Below are positions 7,512-16,098 of a DNA stretch of 23,827 nucleotides, in pieces. The notes under the pieces are model-generated. The model made no database searches, was not told the DNA's origin, and saw only the letters and a list, made by a program, of their open reading frames with translations. The DNA comes from a bacterium. Its GTDB lineage: Bacteria > UBP15 > UBA6099 > JAJRTR01. Both the position numbers and the translations under genes were made by a program. Positions within the stretch are counted from its first letter, which is position 1; every line of letters begins with the position of its first letter. The stretch is from NCBI GenBank assembly GCA_024278215.1, contig JAJRTR010000074.1, positions 1 through 23,827 on the forward strand, read 5' to 3'.

Positions 7512-7587
7512 CATTCCCGAATGTTCTTTCGGGAATCAATGTTTCCGGATTTCTTTGTGAAAACTCCGGGCAATGAATCCCGGAGTT
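7512..7587. repeat. Cluster of three consecutive hairpins
   Basis: Hairpin one is attcccgaa / ttcgggaat (about 7512-7535, 6-nt loop). Hairpin two, 7545-7569, is a decayed copy of the ccggatttctttgtgagaaatccgg motif. Hairpin three, aactccggg (7562-7570) with cccggagtt (7579-7587), has a perfect 9-bp stem and overlaps the second, so the two are alternatives. No T-run follows on the plus strand. They sit just beside repeat copy 2 and probably reflect repeated insertion or decay of the same family. Confidence 0.5.
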
Positions 7588-7637
7588 GTTAAAAAAATGC
7601 CGGGGTATGCCTTGAAGCGATCATGTCATCGTAATAC

Positions 7638-7800
7638 GAGCCGATTGCAAAATTATGTTCGTAGCGAGGTCAAACGAAATTTTTCAGAAGCAAGGCGGAG
7701 GTGCAAAATCCTCGCAGGCGTACTCGTAGAGTACGTTGAGGACGATTTTGTGCCGACAACGCAGCTATCCCGGATTTCTCACAAAGAAATCCGGAAAATC
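7638..7800. repeat. Dispersed palindromic repeat, copy 2 (inverted, one end lost)
   Basis: It begins gagccgattgcaaaattatg and runs antiparallel to copy 1. The core is a long stem: caaaatc (7704-7710) pairs with gattttg (7744-7750), enclosing cgtactc (7719-7725) and gagtacg (7729-7735) around a 3-nt loop. It ends with the perfect ccggatttct / agaaatccgg hairpin (7770-7794). The distal gagcc-type inverted end seen in copies 1 and 3 is missing. The open frame across it (7573-7923) is repeat sequence, not a gene. I see nothing recognisable in 7804-8011. Confidence 0.8.
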
Positions 7801-8011
7801 GCTATAACGCCTGTTCTACCGCGTTGCGGCGGCGATTCGGGATTGGTCACATACCTGCATATTGCGCAAGAGGCCGGCCGGCTGGCTGCTCCCGCACCAC
7901 TCACTTGCCGCGCCTTGTATTAACAGGCATTCTCCCGATTTTTGGCCCGCATTGGTGAAATATGCGGAGAGTGATTTATACATATTCGGGCAGGAACAGG
8001 TTTTCGCACAG

Positions 8012-8605
8012 CTACTTTTCAAGTGGTGCTGAAATATATTCCGCTACCAACAGCGCGTCGGCTCTCGCTGTGTCGTGTTTTTCGATGTCGCCTCGTGCGT
8101 CGATCTGTCTGTAATAGAGGCTGTGTTCACGGTCAAATTCGATGTCGAGAATACTGTAAAAACACTTCATAAGCTGATCTATTCCGGCAAACATAGTTGT
8201 GCCTTTAGTGCCGCCTACAGTTAGCAGCAGTCCTCTGTGACGTCTATCATCGTCCCTGACAGGTTTGTTCAACACAAACTTTTTCGCCCATATACACTGG
8301 AAGCGGTCGATAAAGGATTTCATTTGCGCGGGTACATTCATAAAGAAAAGCGGTGCTGCCATAATCACCCAGTCGGCACCGAGCACACTATCATAAATAT
8401 CCTGCATTTCGTCGTCGATAACACAAAGTCCTTTTTTCAGGCAGCCGCCGCATTCTATACATGGGGAAATATCAAGTTCCGATGTCCTGATCTTTTCCGT
8501 GTCCGCGCCGCGCCCAGCGGCATCGTCGAGAATCCAGTCAAGGAGCTTTTCGGTGTTCCCCCTTTTGCGAGGGCTTCCTGCTATTCCGACAATCTTGTTT
8601 CTCAT
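8012..8605 (-). CDS. Iron-sulfur flavoprotein / NAD(P)H-dependent FMN reductase family
   Basis: This 197-residue flavodoxin-fold protein opens with IVGIAGSPRKRGNTEKLLDWIL, the FMN phosphate-binding loop of the FMN-reductase superfamily. At about residues 49-61 comes CIECGGCLKKGLC, a CxxCxxCxxxxxC cluster motif typical of iron-sulfur flavoproteins of anaerobes. Then follow the DEMQDIYDSVLGADWVIMAAPLFF block and PAQMKSFIDRFQCIW. Such proteins pass electrons between reduced carriers and oxygen species or quinone-like acceptors; the physiological partner here is unknown. The ATG at 8603-8605 has GAGGA 8 nt upstream. It is the last gene of a leftward run behind two glycosyltransferases, with a 93-bp gap, so it may have its own promoter. 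Confidence 0.88.
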   Translation of the reverse strand: MRNKIVGIAGSPRKRGNTEKLLDWILDDAAGRGADTEKIRTSELDISPCIECGGCLKKGLCVIDDEMQDIYDSVLGADWVIMAAPLFFMNVPAQMKSFIDRFQCIWAKKFVLNKPVRDDDRRHRGLLLTVGGTKGTTMFAGIDQLMKCFYSILDIEFDREHSLYYRQIDARGDIEKHDTARADALLVAEYISAPLEK

Positions 8606-8698
8606 ATCATTATCCTCAAATATGCGCAGGGCTTATGTGCGAATTGTTTGGTATCAGAAAAAGAACATTCTTTATTACCGGTACGATCCTGCGAGCGG

Positions 8699-9835
8699 TT
8701 ATTTTTTTCCTGTTATAACATCCATATATTCTTTCATGATAACCTCGATATTATATTTCACAGCGGCATTATCACCAAACTGAACCCTGTTCAACGACGG
8801 CAACGCATCAATAGCGCGAAGTATTTCCCCGGCGAATGTTGTCGGCTCCTGGACATCGACGATCCAGCCGTTAACACCGTTTTCCACAATGTCGCGTGTG
8901 CCGCCGATAACCTCGTTGGACAGGACCGGAGTGCCGAGGCAGACGCTTTCCAGTACAACATTCGGCGAACCTTCAAGAAGAGATGTCAGCAGCAGCATAT
9001 CCGCATGTTTGATATATGGGTAAGGGTTTTCGATAAAACCCGCGAGCCGCACATGCCCGGAAAGTCCGAGTTCAGCTATCAGGGTTTCAAGCGCCGGCCT
9101 CATAAAGCCGTCTCCCACTATTGTAAGATGCAGGTCTTTTCGCCGACAGATACATTCCGCCATCGACTCCAGCAGGAAATCGTATCTTTTCACAGGAACC
9201 ATGCGTCCCACGGCGACGAGATTCACACCACCGGTTTTGTACGGATTGTCTGTCTGATCCGCAAGTCCGCAGACCCTTTCCGTATCCACAGGATTTGAAA
9301 TAACCCTGATTTTCGACTCGGCTACACCGCTGGAATGCACAAGATCATCGGCGGCGCTTCCTGAATTGCAAATAACCTTATCCGCCCGCGGATAAAGAAA
9401 TTTTGCGCATAATCTATATGCCGCGCCTGTCCATCCGCCGATCACGCCGGCCTCGACATTAGCGTCTATCCACTTGCTCAGAATAGTCGCTTCCCGCAGT
9501 ATGACACGAGTTTTTTTCGGGAAGAAAAATTTTGCGGCCAGTAAAGCATAGTTCATCTGCATCTGATTTGATACGACAACTTCGGGTTTGAGGGCTCTGA
9601 CCAGCTTGACCACCGCCGGAATGACATACCTGAACTTCGGCGACATCAGATGGATTGTTACGTCTTCGGGCACTTCTTTTTTCAAAGGACCGCTTTGATC
9701 CATCACGCATAGATGCGGTTCGTAAGCGCTCCTGTCCATCCATCGGATGCAGTTGACGATCACACGCTCCGCGCCGCCGCAGAAAAGTGTTCCCATGAAG
9801 AAAAGTATCCTGGGCCGCTCGACGACACCGCTCAT
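8699..9835 (-). CDS. Family 4 glycosyltransferase (GT-B fold)
   Basis: The 378-residue protein has the N-terminal acceptor-side motif FFMGTLFCGGAERVIVN and a C-terminal nucleotide-sugar domain: NLVAVGRMVPVKRYDFLLES, LTIVGDGFMRPALETL, VRLAGFIENPYPYIKHADMLLLTS and EGSPNVVLESVCLGTPVLS. The last contains the E-x7-E pair of retaining GT4 enzymes. It would transfer a sugar from a nucleotide donor to a glycan or lipid carrier in the cytoplasm; donor and linkage cannot be read from sequence. Its start overlaps the stop of the upstream glycosyltransferase by 4 bp (ATGA, 9832-9835), showing translational coupling. Confidence 0.92.
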   Translation of the reverse strand: MSGVVERPRILFFMGTLFCGGAERVIVNCIRWMDRSAYEPHLCVMDQSGPLKKEVPEDVTIHLMSPKFRYVIPAVVKLVRALKPEVVVSNQMQMNYALLAAKFFFPKKTRVILREATILSKWIDANVEAGVIGGWTGAAYRLCAKFLYPRADKVICNSGSAADDLVHSSGVAESKIRVISNPVDTERVCGLADQTDNPYKTGGVNLVAVGRMVPVKRYDFLLESMAECICRRKDLHLTIVGDGFMRPALETLIAELGLSGHVRLAGFIENPYPYIKHADMLLLTSLLEGSPNVVLESVCLGTPVLSNEVIGGTRDIVENGVNGWIVDVQEPTTFAGEILRAIDALPSLNRVQFGDNAAVKYNIEVIMKEYMDVITGKK

Positions 9836-11082
9836 GCGGACACCCCGCTTTTGTCCCGGATCAGCCTCAGGTAGAGTTCTTCGAGTTCATCCGCGATTTT
9901 ATTGTAGTCGCGAAACTTTTCGAGATATTCGCGGCCCTTCCCGCCCAGTTCCCGCGTCATTTCCCGGTTTGAAAAATACTCGATCATAGATTCGACATAT
10001 CCATCTACAGTGTGTGCTACAATCCGGCCTGCGCCCGATCCTTCGATCAGATGTTCCTGTTCCGGTATTGCGGAGCCGAGTACCGGGCGGGCCATCATGA
10101 ACGACTCGACGAGTTTTGTGGGGCTGCACGACATGAACGCAGGTATGAGCGGATATGGCGAGATTGTAAAATCCGACGCCCGGATAAGCGGAAACACATC
10201 GCCCCTGTAAACCTGTCCGGTAAAAACAACATTGTGTCGTATCCCGAGCCTGCTGCAAAGTTGTTTTAATTGTTCCATGTCGGCGGGCGCATCTCCACCG
10301 CCAATCATGAGCAGCATTGCATCGGGAATCTTTTTCAGGCAAACAGCGAAGGCTTCGATCAGAACATCCAGGCGGCGCGCCGACTTCATTGTTCCGAAAT
10401 ACGCCGCGACAGGCCTGTCGCCGAGCCCATATCTGCCGCGTACCGGCCCGGGGTCGATGTTTTCCGGCTTTATCGAACAGTCGAACCCCATCGGCAACAC
10501 CGACATGCGAGACGGGTCGCAGCCCATTTCCTCGAGTTCGGTTTTCATCACTTCGCTTACAGGGAAAATCCAGTCCGCTTTCGGCCTTAGACGTTTGACA
10601 ATCGAATTCTGTATCTCAGTCCTGATAATGCGTGGAACTCTTTTCGCGGAAGTGTCCAGACGGGCCGTCCTGCGTGATGAAAACCACAGCGCGAACGAAG
10701 CTTGAAATAGGAAAGGAATGCGGCACCTGTGCGCCGTCCTGCGGCCTGTCCACAGCGCCGCGATATCCGTATCCCAGTCGTTGCGCACCTGGACTACATC
10801 ATAGCGGCGGCTCTCGATCTGCTCGCGCAAAGCGGCAACCGCCTGAAGATGTGTGTGCCAGGCATCCGGTCGCCGCGGGTAAAGAAACGCCCTTGTACCT
10901 TTGATATCCACCTCTTTGATCCCCGCCTCCGGTTCATCATGGGGCAGCATCCACGTGACATGCCAGCCTCTCGCGGGCAATATTCTGATATACATATCTT
11001 CGAGCAGTGAATGCCCTACAGGGTGCCTCCTCGAAAACATCAGTATGTTTTTTCTCTGTTCTTTCAAAAGCAATGCAACCAT
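9832..11082 (-). CDS. Family 4-type glycosyltransferase
   Basis: The 416-residue GT-B protein has N-terminal RKNILMFSRRHPVGHSLLED, a central DVVQVRNDWDTDIAAL, and IFPVSEVMKTELEEMGCDPSRMSVLPMGFD. Its C-terminal donor domain has VAAYFGTMKSARRLDVLIEAF, LLMIGGGDAPADMEQL, NVVFTGQVYRGDVFPLIRASDFTISPYP and SPTKLVESFMMARPVLGS. It probably acts early in assembling the same glycan as its coupled downstream neighbour. The ATG at 11080-11082 lacks a good ribosome site; starting at M15 would cut into the first beta strand, so I keep the longer form. It diverges from the glycosyltransferase at 11332. Confidence 0.9.
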   Translation of the reverse strand: MVALLLKEQRKNILMFSRRHPVGHSLLEDMYIRILPARGWHVTWMLPHDEPEAGIKEVDIKGTRAFLYPRRPDAWHTHLQAVAALREQIESRRYDVVQVRNDWDTDIAALWTGRRTAHRCRIPFLFQASFALWFSSRRTARLDTSAKRVPRIIRTEIQNSIVKRLRPKADWIFPVSEVMKTELEEMGCDPSRMSVLPMGFDCSIKPENIDPGPVRGRYGLGDRPVAAYFGTMKSARRLDVLIEAFAVCLKKIPDAMLLMIGGGDAPADMEQLKQLCSRLGIRHNVVFTGQVYRGDVFPLIRASDFTISPYPLIPAFMSCSPTKLVESFMMARPVLGSAIPEQEHLIEGSGAGRIVAHTVDGYVESMIEYFSNREMTRELGGKGREYLEKFRDYNKIADELEELYLRLIRDKSGVSA

Positions 11083-11331
11083 TCACATAATTGGGAAATG
11101 GATTCCGATAATATTTACCGAAAAACAATCGGCGCAAACTCTTTCAGGAGAACATAATACAATAGCTCAATTCAGATCACAAATTTATTCAACGATTTGA
11201 ATAAGTCAATATACTGCACTACAGTATGAGTCTGAATAATGCGCATGACATTTCCACATTTTTGTAGTGTGAGATTCAAGTGACTGTCCCGGGTATTGCA
11301 ATGTGCGCGGAAAGGGTCGTCAAAGCAGTTA

Positions 11332-12549
11332 ATGAGTGAAGCGAATACCGACTACAGTGTTCTGACACTGATAGCCCGCCTGAATGTCGGCGGACCTGCC
11401 AAACACGTTATATGGATCACAAAAATGCTGCGCGATCGCGGACGTTCTGCGATGCTGGTGAGCGGGCGTGTGGAAGCAAACGAAGCGGATATGAACTACT
11501 TTGCTGAAGAAATGGGCGTAACCCCAGTCTATATAGAGGATATGGGAAGAAGCCTTACTTATAAAGATTTTTTCAACATAATTAAGTTCTACCGGATTCT
11601 GCGCCGTGAGAAGCCCGACATACTGCATACGCATACGGCAAAAGCAGGCACGGTGGGCAGAGTGGCCGCATTGCTGTACAGGCTGACAACAGGCAGGAGC
11701 GTCAGATGTGTGCACACCTTCCACGGACACACATTCAGGAACTACTGGAGCCCGCCTGTTACAAAGATATTTCTCTCGATCGAACGTTTCCTGGCAAGAT
11801 ATGCAACAGATATTATTGTGGCGATAAGCGATGGTTTGTTGAAAGAAATAAACCGGGAATTCGGCATTGGAAGGCGGGAACAATTCAGAGCAGTCCCGCT
11901 CGGGATATACTTCCACGAACTGGAACCATGCCCGGATTCCACGTCGGACGATGAAACGGTCGGCCCGAAGGATAAGTTGACAGTTGGCTACATAGGCCGT
12001 CTGGCCGACATAAAAAATGTAGGACTGTTCGTCGATGCGGTAAGTATTCTGAATGAAGAAGGCCGCGCGCACGGCGCGAAATTCGCAATAGTGGGAGACG
12101 GCAGCCTGCGCCATGACCTGGAGAAAAAAGTCAAGCGGCTCGGCATAAGTGAAATTGTCACTTTCACAGGAATGGTCGATAAGATAGCCGACATCTACAA
12201 CAATCTTGACGTTGTAATCATATCCTCGAATAATGAAGGCACGCCCACAACACTGATCGAGGGGATGGCGCTCGGGATACCTTTTGTGGCAACGTCGGTG
12301 GGCGGTGTGCCGGATATCGCGGGGCCGATGCGCGAGGAATGCTGCAGTTTTTCAATACACGATCACGGTATCATGACAGCGCCGTGCGACTCCCGCGCAT
12401 TCGCCGACGCCATAGAAAAACTGACCGGCGACGCGCAGCTTCGCGAATCGCTCGGCGCGGCGGGAAAAAAATTCGCAACAGAAAAGTTCTCACTCGAACG
12501 CATGGTTGACGATCTCGAAAATATCTATACTTCGCTGTTAAACAGATAG
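11332..12549 (+). CDS. Family 4 glycosyltransferase
   Basis: The product is 405 residues from the ATG at 11332 (MSEANTDYSVLTLIARL). The frame extends upstream to a TTG at 11296, but those 12 residues do not look like family sequence. Landmarks are LNVGGPAKHVIWITKML (Gly-rich acceptor loop), PDILHTHTAKAGTVGRVAALL, CVHTFHGHTFRNYW, DIIVAISDGLLKEI, LTVGYIGRLADIKNVGLFVDA, FAIVGDGSLRHDLEK and NNEGTPTTLIEGMALGIPFVATSVGGVPDI with the E-x7-E pair. This subgroup is common in capsule, O-antigen and exopolysaccharide loci. It is the only rightward glycosyltransferase here and converges on the next gene with 47 bp between stops. No good Shine-Dalgarno precedes the ATG. Confidence 0.93.
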   Translation: MSEANTDYSVLTLIARLNVGGPAKHVIWITKMLRDRGRSAMLVSGRVEANEADMNYFAEEMGVTPVYIEDMGRSLTYKDFFNIIKFYRILRREKPDILHTHTAKAGTVGRVAALLYRLTTGRSVRCVHTFHGHTFRNYWSPPVTKIFLSIERFLARYATDIIVAISDGLLKEINREFGIGRREQFRAVPLGIYFHELEPCPDSTSDDETVGPKDKLTVGYIGRLADIKNVGLFVDAVSILNEEGRAHGAKFAIVGDGSLRHDLEKKVKRLGISEIVTFTGMVDKIADIYNNLDVVIISSNNEGTPTTLIEGMALGIPFVATSVGGVPDIAGPMREECCSFSIHDHGIMTAPCDSRAFADAIEKLTGDAQLRESLGAAGKKFATEKFSLERMVDDLENIYTSLLNR

Positions 12550-12596
12550 AATCAAATGAATGCCGAGGATGGCTATGCGAAATTCGGGTCGGGAGA

Positions 12597-13679
12597 TCAG
12601 TCTGCAACGCGCTTGCCGGTTACGTTTTCGTAGATTTCAATATAGTCCGCAGCGACGTCATTCCAGCTTCGGACATCTGCGACATCAATCTCGGGCGGAT
12701 TATCGAGAACAGCCAGTAATATTCTTGCCATGTCTGCGACATCTCCGTAATTCACGAGTGCGCCGCGCCCGTCTGTTATCGCATCCTCATTGCCGCTGTC
12801 ATACGTTCCCACCGTGAAAGTGCCGCATGCGTTGGCTTCGAGATGTATCAGTCCGAAACCCTCGAAATAATATCTCTCGGACTTCGACGGAAGCACATTC
12901 AGTTTCGCACGCCGGTACAATCCGACAAGTTCATCTACTGAAACTTTCCCTGTAAATTCCGCATTTATTCCCTGTTTACTGATATAATCCGCCACTGCGC
13001 GATATTCATGATTGCCTTTATAGTCCCTATTGATATTGCCCACGATCAGGAGTTTTGCCTCGGGTTTTTTCCTGTTAACTTCGGCAAATGCTTCGAGAAT
13101 GAACCGTATCCCTTTTCTTCTTTTCAGGTTTCCCACAAAGAGAACAGTATCTGTTTTTTCGACATTCGGGTCCGGACAAAACTTTTTCTTGTCAACTCCG
13201 GGATTGACAACGTCGACATCGGCTTCCACCCTTTCTTCCGCCATTCTTTTCTTCGTATATTCACTGATCGAAACAACCCTGTCGGCTCCGGCGAAAGCTT
13301 CCCTGAATACCGGGTTTCTCGCTGGAAGAGTAATTGCATAGGTACCATTGGCGGTGATAACGTGCGGTATGTGCAGTTTTTGTGACAGCGCGTGCCCCAT
13401 GTCTGCCGAATTTTCAGTCATGGAATGTATCAGGTCGAACCTGCCGTCCGCGTTGCAGATGCTGATAACTTCACGAGTACGTTTCACATTTTTCATGATT
13501 CTATTAAGCAATATGTCCAAACGAGAAATGCCGAAACCTGTTCTCACAGGACTGACAATTCCTGCCGTTGCATACTCGACCCCGGCCTCGCCGATATGAC
13601 GGATCATATTCGACGCCTGGCAGCCCCACCCGTTATTCATATCCAGCGTAGATGTCAGAGCAATCACTTTCATACACAA
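12597..13679 (-). CDS. Family 4 glycosyltransferase
   Basis: The 360-residue protein reads VIALTSTLDMNNGWGCQASNMI, FDLIHSMTENSADMGHALSQ, IPHVITANGTYAI, ADRVVSISEYTKKRMAEE, VDVVNPGVDKKKFCPDP, TVLFVGNLKRRKGIRFILEA and KLLIVGNINRDYKGN. Its E-x7-E motif lies in YYFEGFGLIHLEANACGTF. This makes it a GT4 enzyme of unknown donor. Two starts compete: a TTG at 13677-13679 with AGGAG 6 nt upstream, or the ATG two codons later at 13671-13673 with 12-nt spacing. The ribosome site favours the TTG. It follows the methyltransferase by two bases, so they form one transcription unit. Confidence 0.9.
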   Translation of the reverse strand: MCMKVIALTSTLDMNNGWGCQASNMIRHIGEAGVEYATAGIVSPVRTGFGISRLDILLNRIMKNVKRTREVISICNADGRFDLIHSMTENSADMGHALSQKLHIPHVITANGTYAITLPARNPVFREAFAGADRVVSISEYTKKRMAEERVEADVDVVNPGVDKKKFCPDPNVEKTDTVLFVGNLKRRKGIRFILEAFAEVNRKKPEAKLLIVGNINRDYKGNHEYRAVADYISKQGINAEFTGKVSVDELVGLYRRAKLNVLPSKSERYYFEGFGLIHLEANACGTFTVGTYDSGNEDAITDGRGALVNYGDVADMARILLAVLDNPPEIDVADVRSWNDVAADYIEIYENVTGKRVAD

Positions 13680-13681
13680 TT

Positions 13682-14398
13682 TCAGCTCCTGCTTTTTTCC
13701 AAGTCGATCTCAACGATAATCCCCATCGAAAACATTGAACCCCATACCCGGTTCAGCAGCGGTATCCCCTCATAGCAATGCAGCGTGCTGAATTCTAAAT
13801 AACCAAGGTCTCGCAGCCACCTGCGCATATCGGCGAGCGTCCAGTACCGAAGATGCTCACCGGGATGAACCCGCCACTGCATAGGGAAACGACCTGATAA
13901 AAGTCTTATCCTGTAAGGGAAATATCCACTGTTCGGGACACTGAAAATGATAGACCTGCGAGCTTTTGTTTCGATTATTCGCAAAAACTTCTCGGGATTT
14001 TTCATGTGCTCGATAACCTCGAGCAGAAGGATGTGATCCGCTTCAGGAAGCGATTCCACAGATTCAAAGTCCTCGAAATCCAGCTTCTGCGCATCGAATC
14101 CCTGATCCTTCAAACATCCGATAACAACATCAGAGTTCTCGACTGCAATTGCCCTGATGTTTTTTCTTTCCCTGATATGTCTTAATATGCTGCCGTCGCC
14201 GCAGCCGATGTCCAGCACCGCCGCGCCGTTCTCGATTCGCCCGATAATCCAATCCGCTCGATATTCCCCGAATCTGTTCAGCGCCGACGCGCCTTCTTTA
14301 CGCCTGCTTCTCCAGTAAGTGTCATAATCCACCTCTTCTAAAGACATGGTCGGGTTATGAAAAATCAGCCTCACCATCTCGCGCCATCGCTGACGCAT
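13682..14398 (-). CDS. SAM-dependent methyltransferase, MetW-like
   Basis: The class I methyltransferase core is clear: YDTYWRSRRKEG near the start, AAVLDIGCGDGSILRHI (SAM-binding motif I), IRAIAVENSDVVIGCLKDQG, DFEDFESVESLPEADHILLLEVIEHMKNPEKFLR, SIIFSVPNSGYFPYRIRLL, and HLRYWTLADMRRWLRDLGY. The LLEVIEHMxNPExFL pattern is that of MetW and of sugar or ubiquinone-type O-methyltransferases. Next to four glycosyltransferases it more likely methylates a sugar than acts in methionine synthesis. The frame is open to 14632, but the first 78 residues look non-coding. I use the ATG at 14396-14398; 14377 and 14347 are also possible, and none has a strong Shine-Dalgarno. Confidence 0.85.
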   Translation of the reverse strand: MRQRWREMVRLIFHNPTMSLEEVDYDTYWRSRRKEGASALNRFGEYRADWIIGRIENGAAVLDIGCGDGSILRHIRERKNIRAIAVENSDVVIGCLKDQGFDAQKLDFEDFESVESLPEADHILLLEVIEHMKNPEKFLRIIETKARRSIIFSVPNSGYFPYRIRLLSGRFPMQWRVHPGEHLRYWTLADMRRWLRDLGYLEFSTLHCYEGIPLLNRVWGSMFSMGIIVEIDLEKSRS

Positions 14399-14691
14399 TG
14401 TTCTTAAAAACTTAATCAAATATATCGATATCTCCTTGAAAACCAATCGATTTCGAGGGGCCTGAAAAATCCACCATTCAAGAACGATATGTCGACGAAC
14501 AGCACCTTCATAATTCCTCACGAATGCAATTAACGAACAGTCTACCACACAGTCACAGCGATATACAATAAATCCGGATAGCTCCGACACACGAAACACA
14601 CAGTACCGTGATCGAGAATCCCGCTGATTCATTCAGGGAGACTTACCTTAACTCTTGACTTATTCCACCTTGCTTGATAAGTTTACAAACT

Positions 14692-15654
14692 ATGCCGAAA
14701 ACAGTATTCATAACAGGCGTCGCAGGCTTTATAGGAAGCCGGGTGGCGGAAAAACTGCTCGCGCGCGGCGATAAGGTAATCGGTATCGACAACATGAACG
14801 ACTACTACCCGGTCAGCCTTAAAAAGGCGCGTCTCGAACGGATACAACACCCGAACCTTAGATTCGAACTCTGCGACATTGCGGATTATGAAAAACTGCG
14901 CGACACTATCAGGCGCGAGCCGCCCACTCATGTCTGCCACCTCGCGGCGCAGGCGGGCGTCCGTTACTCTCTCGAAAACCCCTTCATATACCAAAAAACA
15001 AACGTCGAGGGCTTTCTGAACCTGCTGGAGATTATGCGGGAATTCGAACCCGAGAATTTCGTCTACGCTTCCAGCTCCAGCGTGTACGGAAAGAACAAGA
15101 AAACCCCATTTTCCGTCGAAGACAATGTGGATATGCCGATATCATTGTATGCGGCCACGAAAAAAACATCCGAACTCTTCGCACACGTCTATCACCATCT
15201 ATACGGCATGAAAACAACCGGACTGCGATTCTTCACAGTCTACGGTCCGTGGGGCAGGCCCGACATGGCATGTTATAAATTCGCGCTGTTGATAATGCAG
15301 GGCAAACCCATTCCTCTTTTCAACAATGGCGACATGTACAGGGACTTCACTTATATAGACGACATCGTAAGCGGCGTACTCGCATCAATCGACACTCCTT
15401 TCGACTACGAGATATTTAACCTTGGCAACTCGAAAACCGAGAAGCTCATGTCGTTTGTCGAGCTTATAGAGAAATATCTCGGACGCGAGGCCCGGAAAGA
15501 TATGCTCCCCATGCAGCCGGGAGACGTGCATAAAACAAGCGCGAATATTGATAAATCAAGAAAGCTGCTCGGCTTTCAACCGCAGACAGGAATCAAAGAA
15601 GGACTCAAGCACTTCTTCGATTGGTTCAGGGACTATCACTCGGATATGTTCTGA
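14692..15654 (+). CDS. NAD-dependent sugar epimerase, UDP-glucuronate 4-epimerase-like
   Basis: This short-chain dehydrogenase/reductase sugar nucleotide enzyme has FITGVAGFIGSRVAE (GxxGxxG NAD site, residues 9-15), GIDNMNDYYPVSLKKARL, CHLAAQAGVRYSLENP, YASSSSVYG, YAATKK with catalytic Y153 and K157, and LRFFTVYGPWGRPDMA. The NDYY..LK, AGVRYS and WGRPDMA signatures are those of UDP-GlcA 4-epimerases (CapI/LpsL type), which interconvert UDP-glucuronate and UDP-galacturonate. It would supply UDP-GalA for the polysaccharide made by the adjacent glycosyltransferases. The length of 320 residues is normal. I start at the ATG of MPKTVFITG; an in-frame TTG at 14674 adds six unlikely residues. It diverges from the methyltransferase. 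Confidence 0.93.
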   Translation: MPKTVFITGVAGFIGSRVAEKLLARGDKVIGIDNMNDYYPVSLKKARLERIQHPNLRFELCDIADYEKLRDTIRREPPTHVCHLAAQAGVRYSLENPFIYQKTNVEGFLNLLEIMREFEPENFVYASSSSVYGKNKKTPFSVEDNVDMPISLYAATKKTSELFAHVYHHLYGMKTTGLRFFTVYGPWGRPDMACYKFALLIMQGKPIPLFNNGDMYRDFTYIDDIVSGVLASIDTPFDYEIFNLGNSKTEKLMSFVELIEKYLGREARKDMLPMQPGDVHKTSANIDKSRKLLGFQPQTGIKEGLKHFFDWFRDYHSDMF

Positions 15655-15779
15655 ACCGCCGCCGAATAGATAATAATCAGCGCATCCGGGTTTTGAACAG
15701 GTTCCCCCAATATATTCTAAAACCGATTGTCACTACTTTCATGTTACACCGTTATCGTTTTTACGCTAACCCATCCTAC

Positions 15780-15956
15780 GAGCCAATTGCAAAATTCTGA
15801 TTCTGCTGCGGTCGGCTGCTATTGTCCATAGCTGCGTTGTCTGCGCGAAATCGTCCTCGACGGACTTTACAAGTACGCCTGCGAGGATTTTACACCTCTG
15901 CCTTGCTCTGAACAATTTCGCTCGACCTCGCTACGAACATAATTTTACAATTGCTC
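15780..15956. repeat. Dispersed palindromic repeat, copy 3
   Basis: Same orientation as copy 1. It starts gagccaattgcaaaattctg (15780) and ends aattttacaattgctc (15956), an imperfect inverted pair. It shares the blocks tagctgcgttgtc, aagtacgcctgcgaggattt and cgacctcgctacgaacataa with copies 1 and 2. The internal ccggatttct hairpin is absent, so this copy is shorter (177 bp). Flanks show no convincing target duplication. It sits beside gene relics. Confidence 0.8.
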
Positions 15957-15975
15957 GATGTTATAATAAACGTTT

Positions 15976-16098
15976 TCAGTCCGCGCGCCGCAACCACCGC
16001 TCGACCGCCACATTCCCGGCTTCGTCTTCCGCCTCGACAACTATCGCGTTCGGCCCCTCCTCGAGCGCAACGCCGGACATTATCCATGCGCCGCTTCT
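15976..16098 (-). pseudogene. C-terminal fragment of an Ig-like/FN3-like repeat protein
   Basis: Reading leftwards from about 16098 to the stop at 15976-15978 gives SGAWIMSGVALEEGPNAIVV then EAEDEAGNVAVERWLRRAD. The pattern GVxLxEGxNxIxVxAxDxAGN is the end of a bacterial Ig-like cell-surface domain. Upstream of about 16098 the same frame stops resembling anything (DQLHQQASQRPVAARS), and there is no start or ribosome site. It therefore looks like the broken tail of a larger surface-protein gene, stranded 20 bp from repeat copy 3. The plus-strand frame through the same bases is a shadow. Confidence 0.5.

Noticed and set aside
7573-7923. Plus-strand frame of 116 residues
   Set aside because: Most of it is repeat copy 2 and its hairpins; copies 1 and 3 do not keep the frame open, so it is not a conserved protein.
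8237-9298. Plus-strand frame of 353 residues
   Set aside because: It lies antisense to the iron-sulfur flavoprotein and the glycosyltransferase, both with clear family motifs; its own translation resembles nothing.
14399-14632. N-terminal extension of the methyltransferase
   Set aside because: The 78 extra residues are Cys-rich and lack any domain; the methyltransferase family begins near YDTYW, so a later start is preferred.
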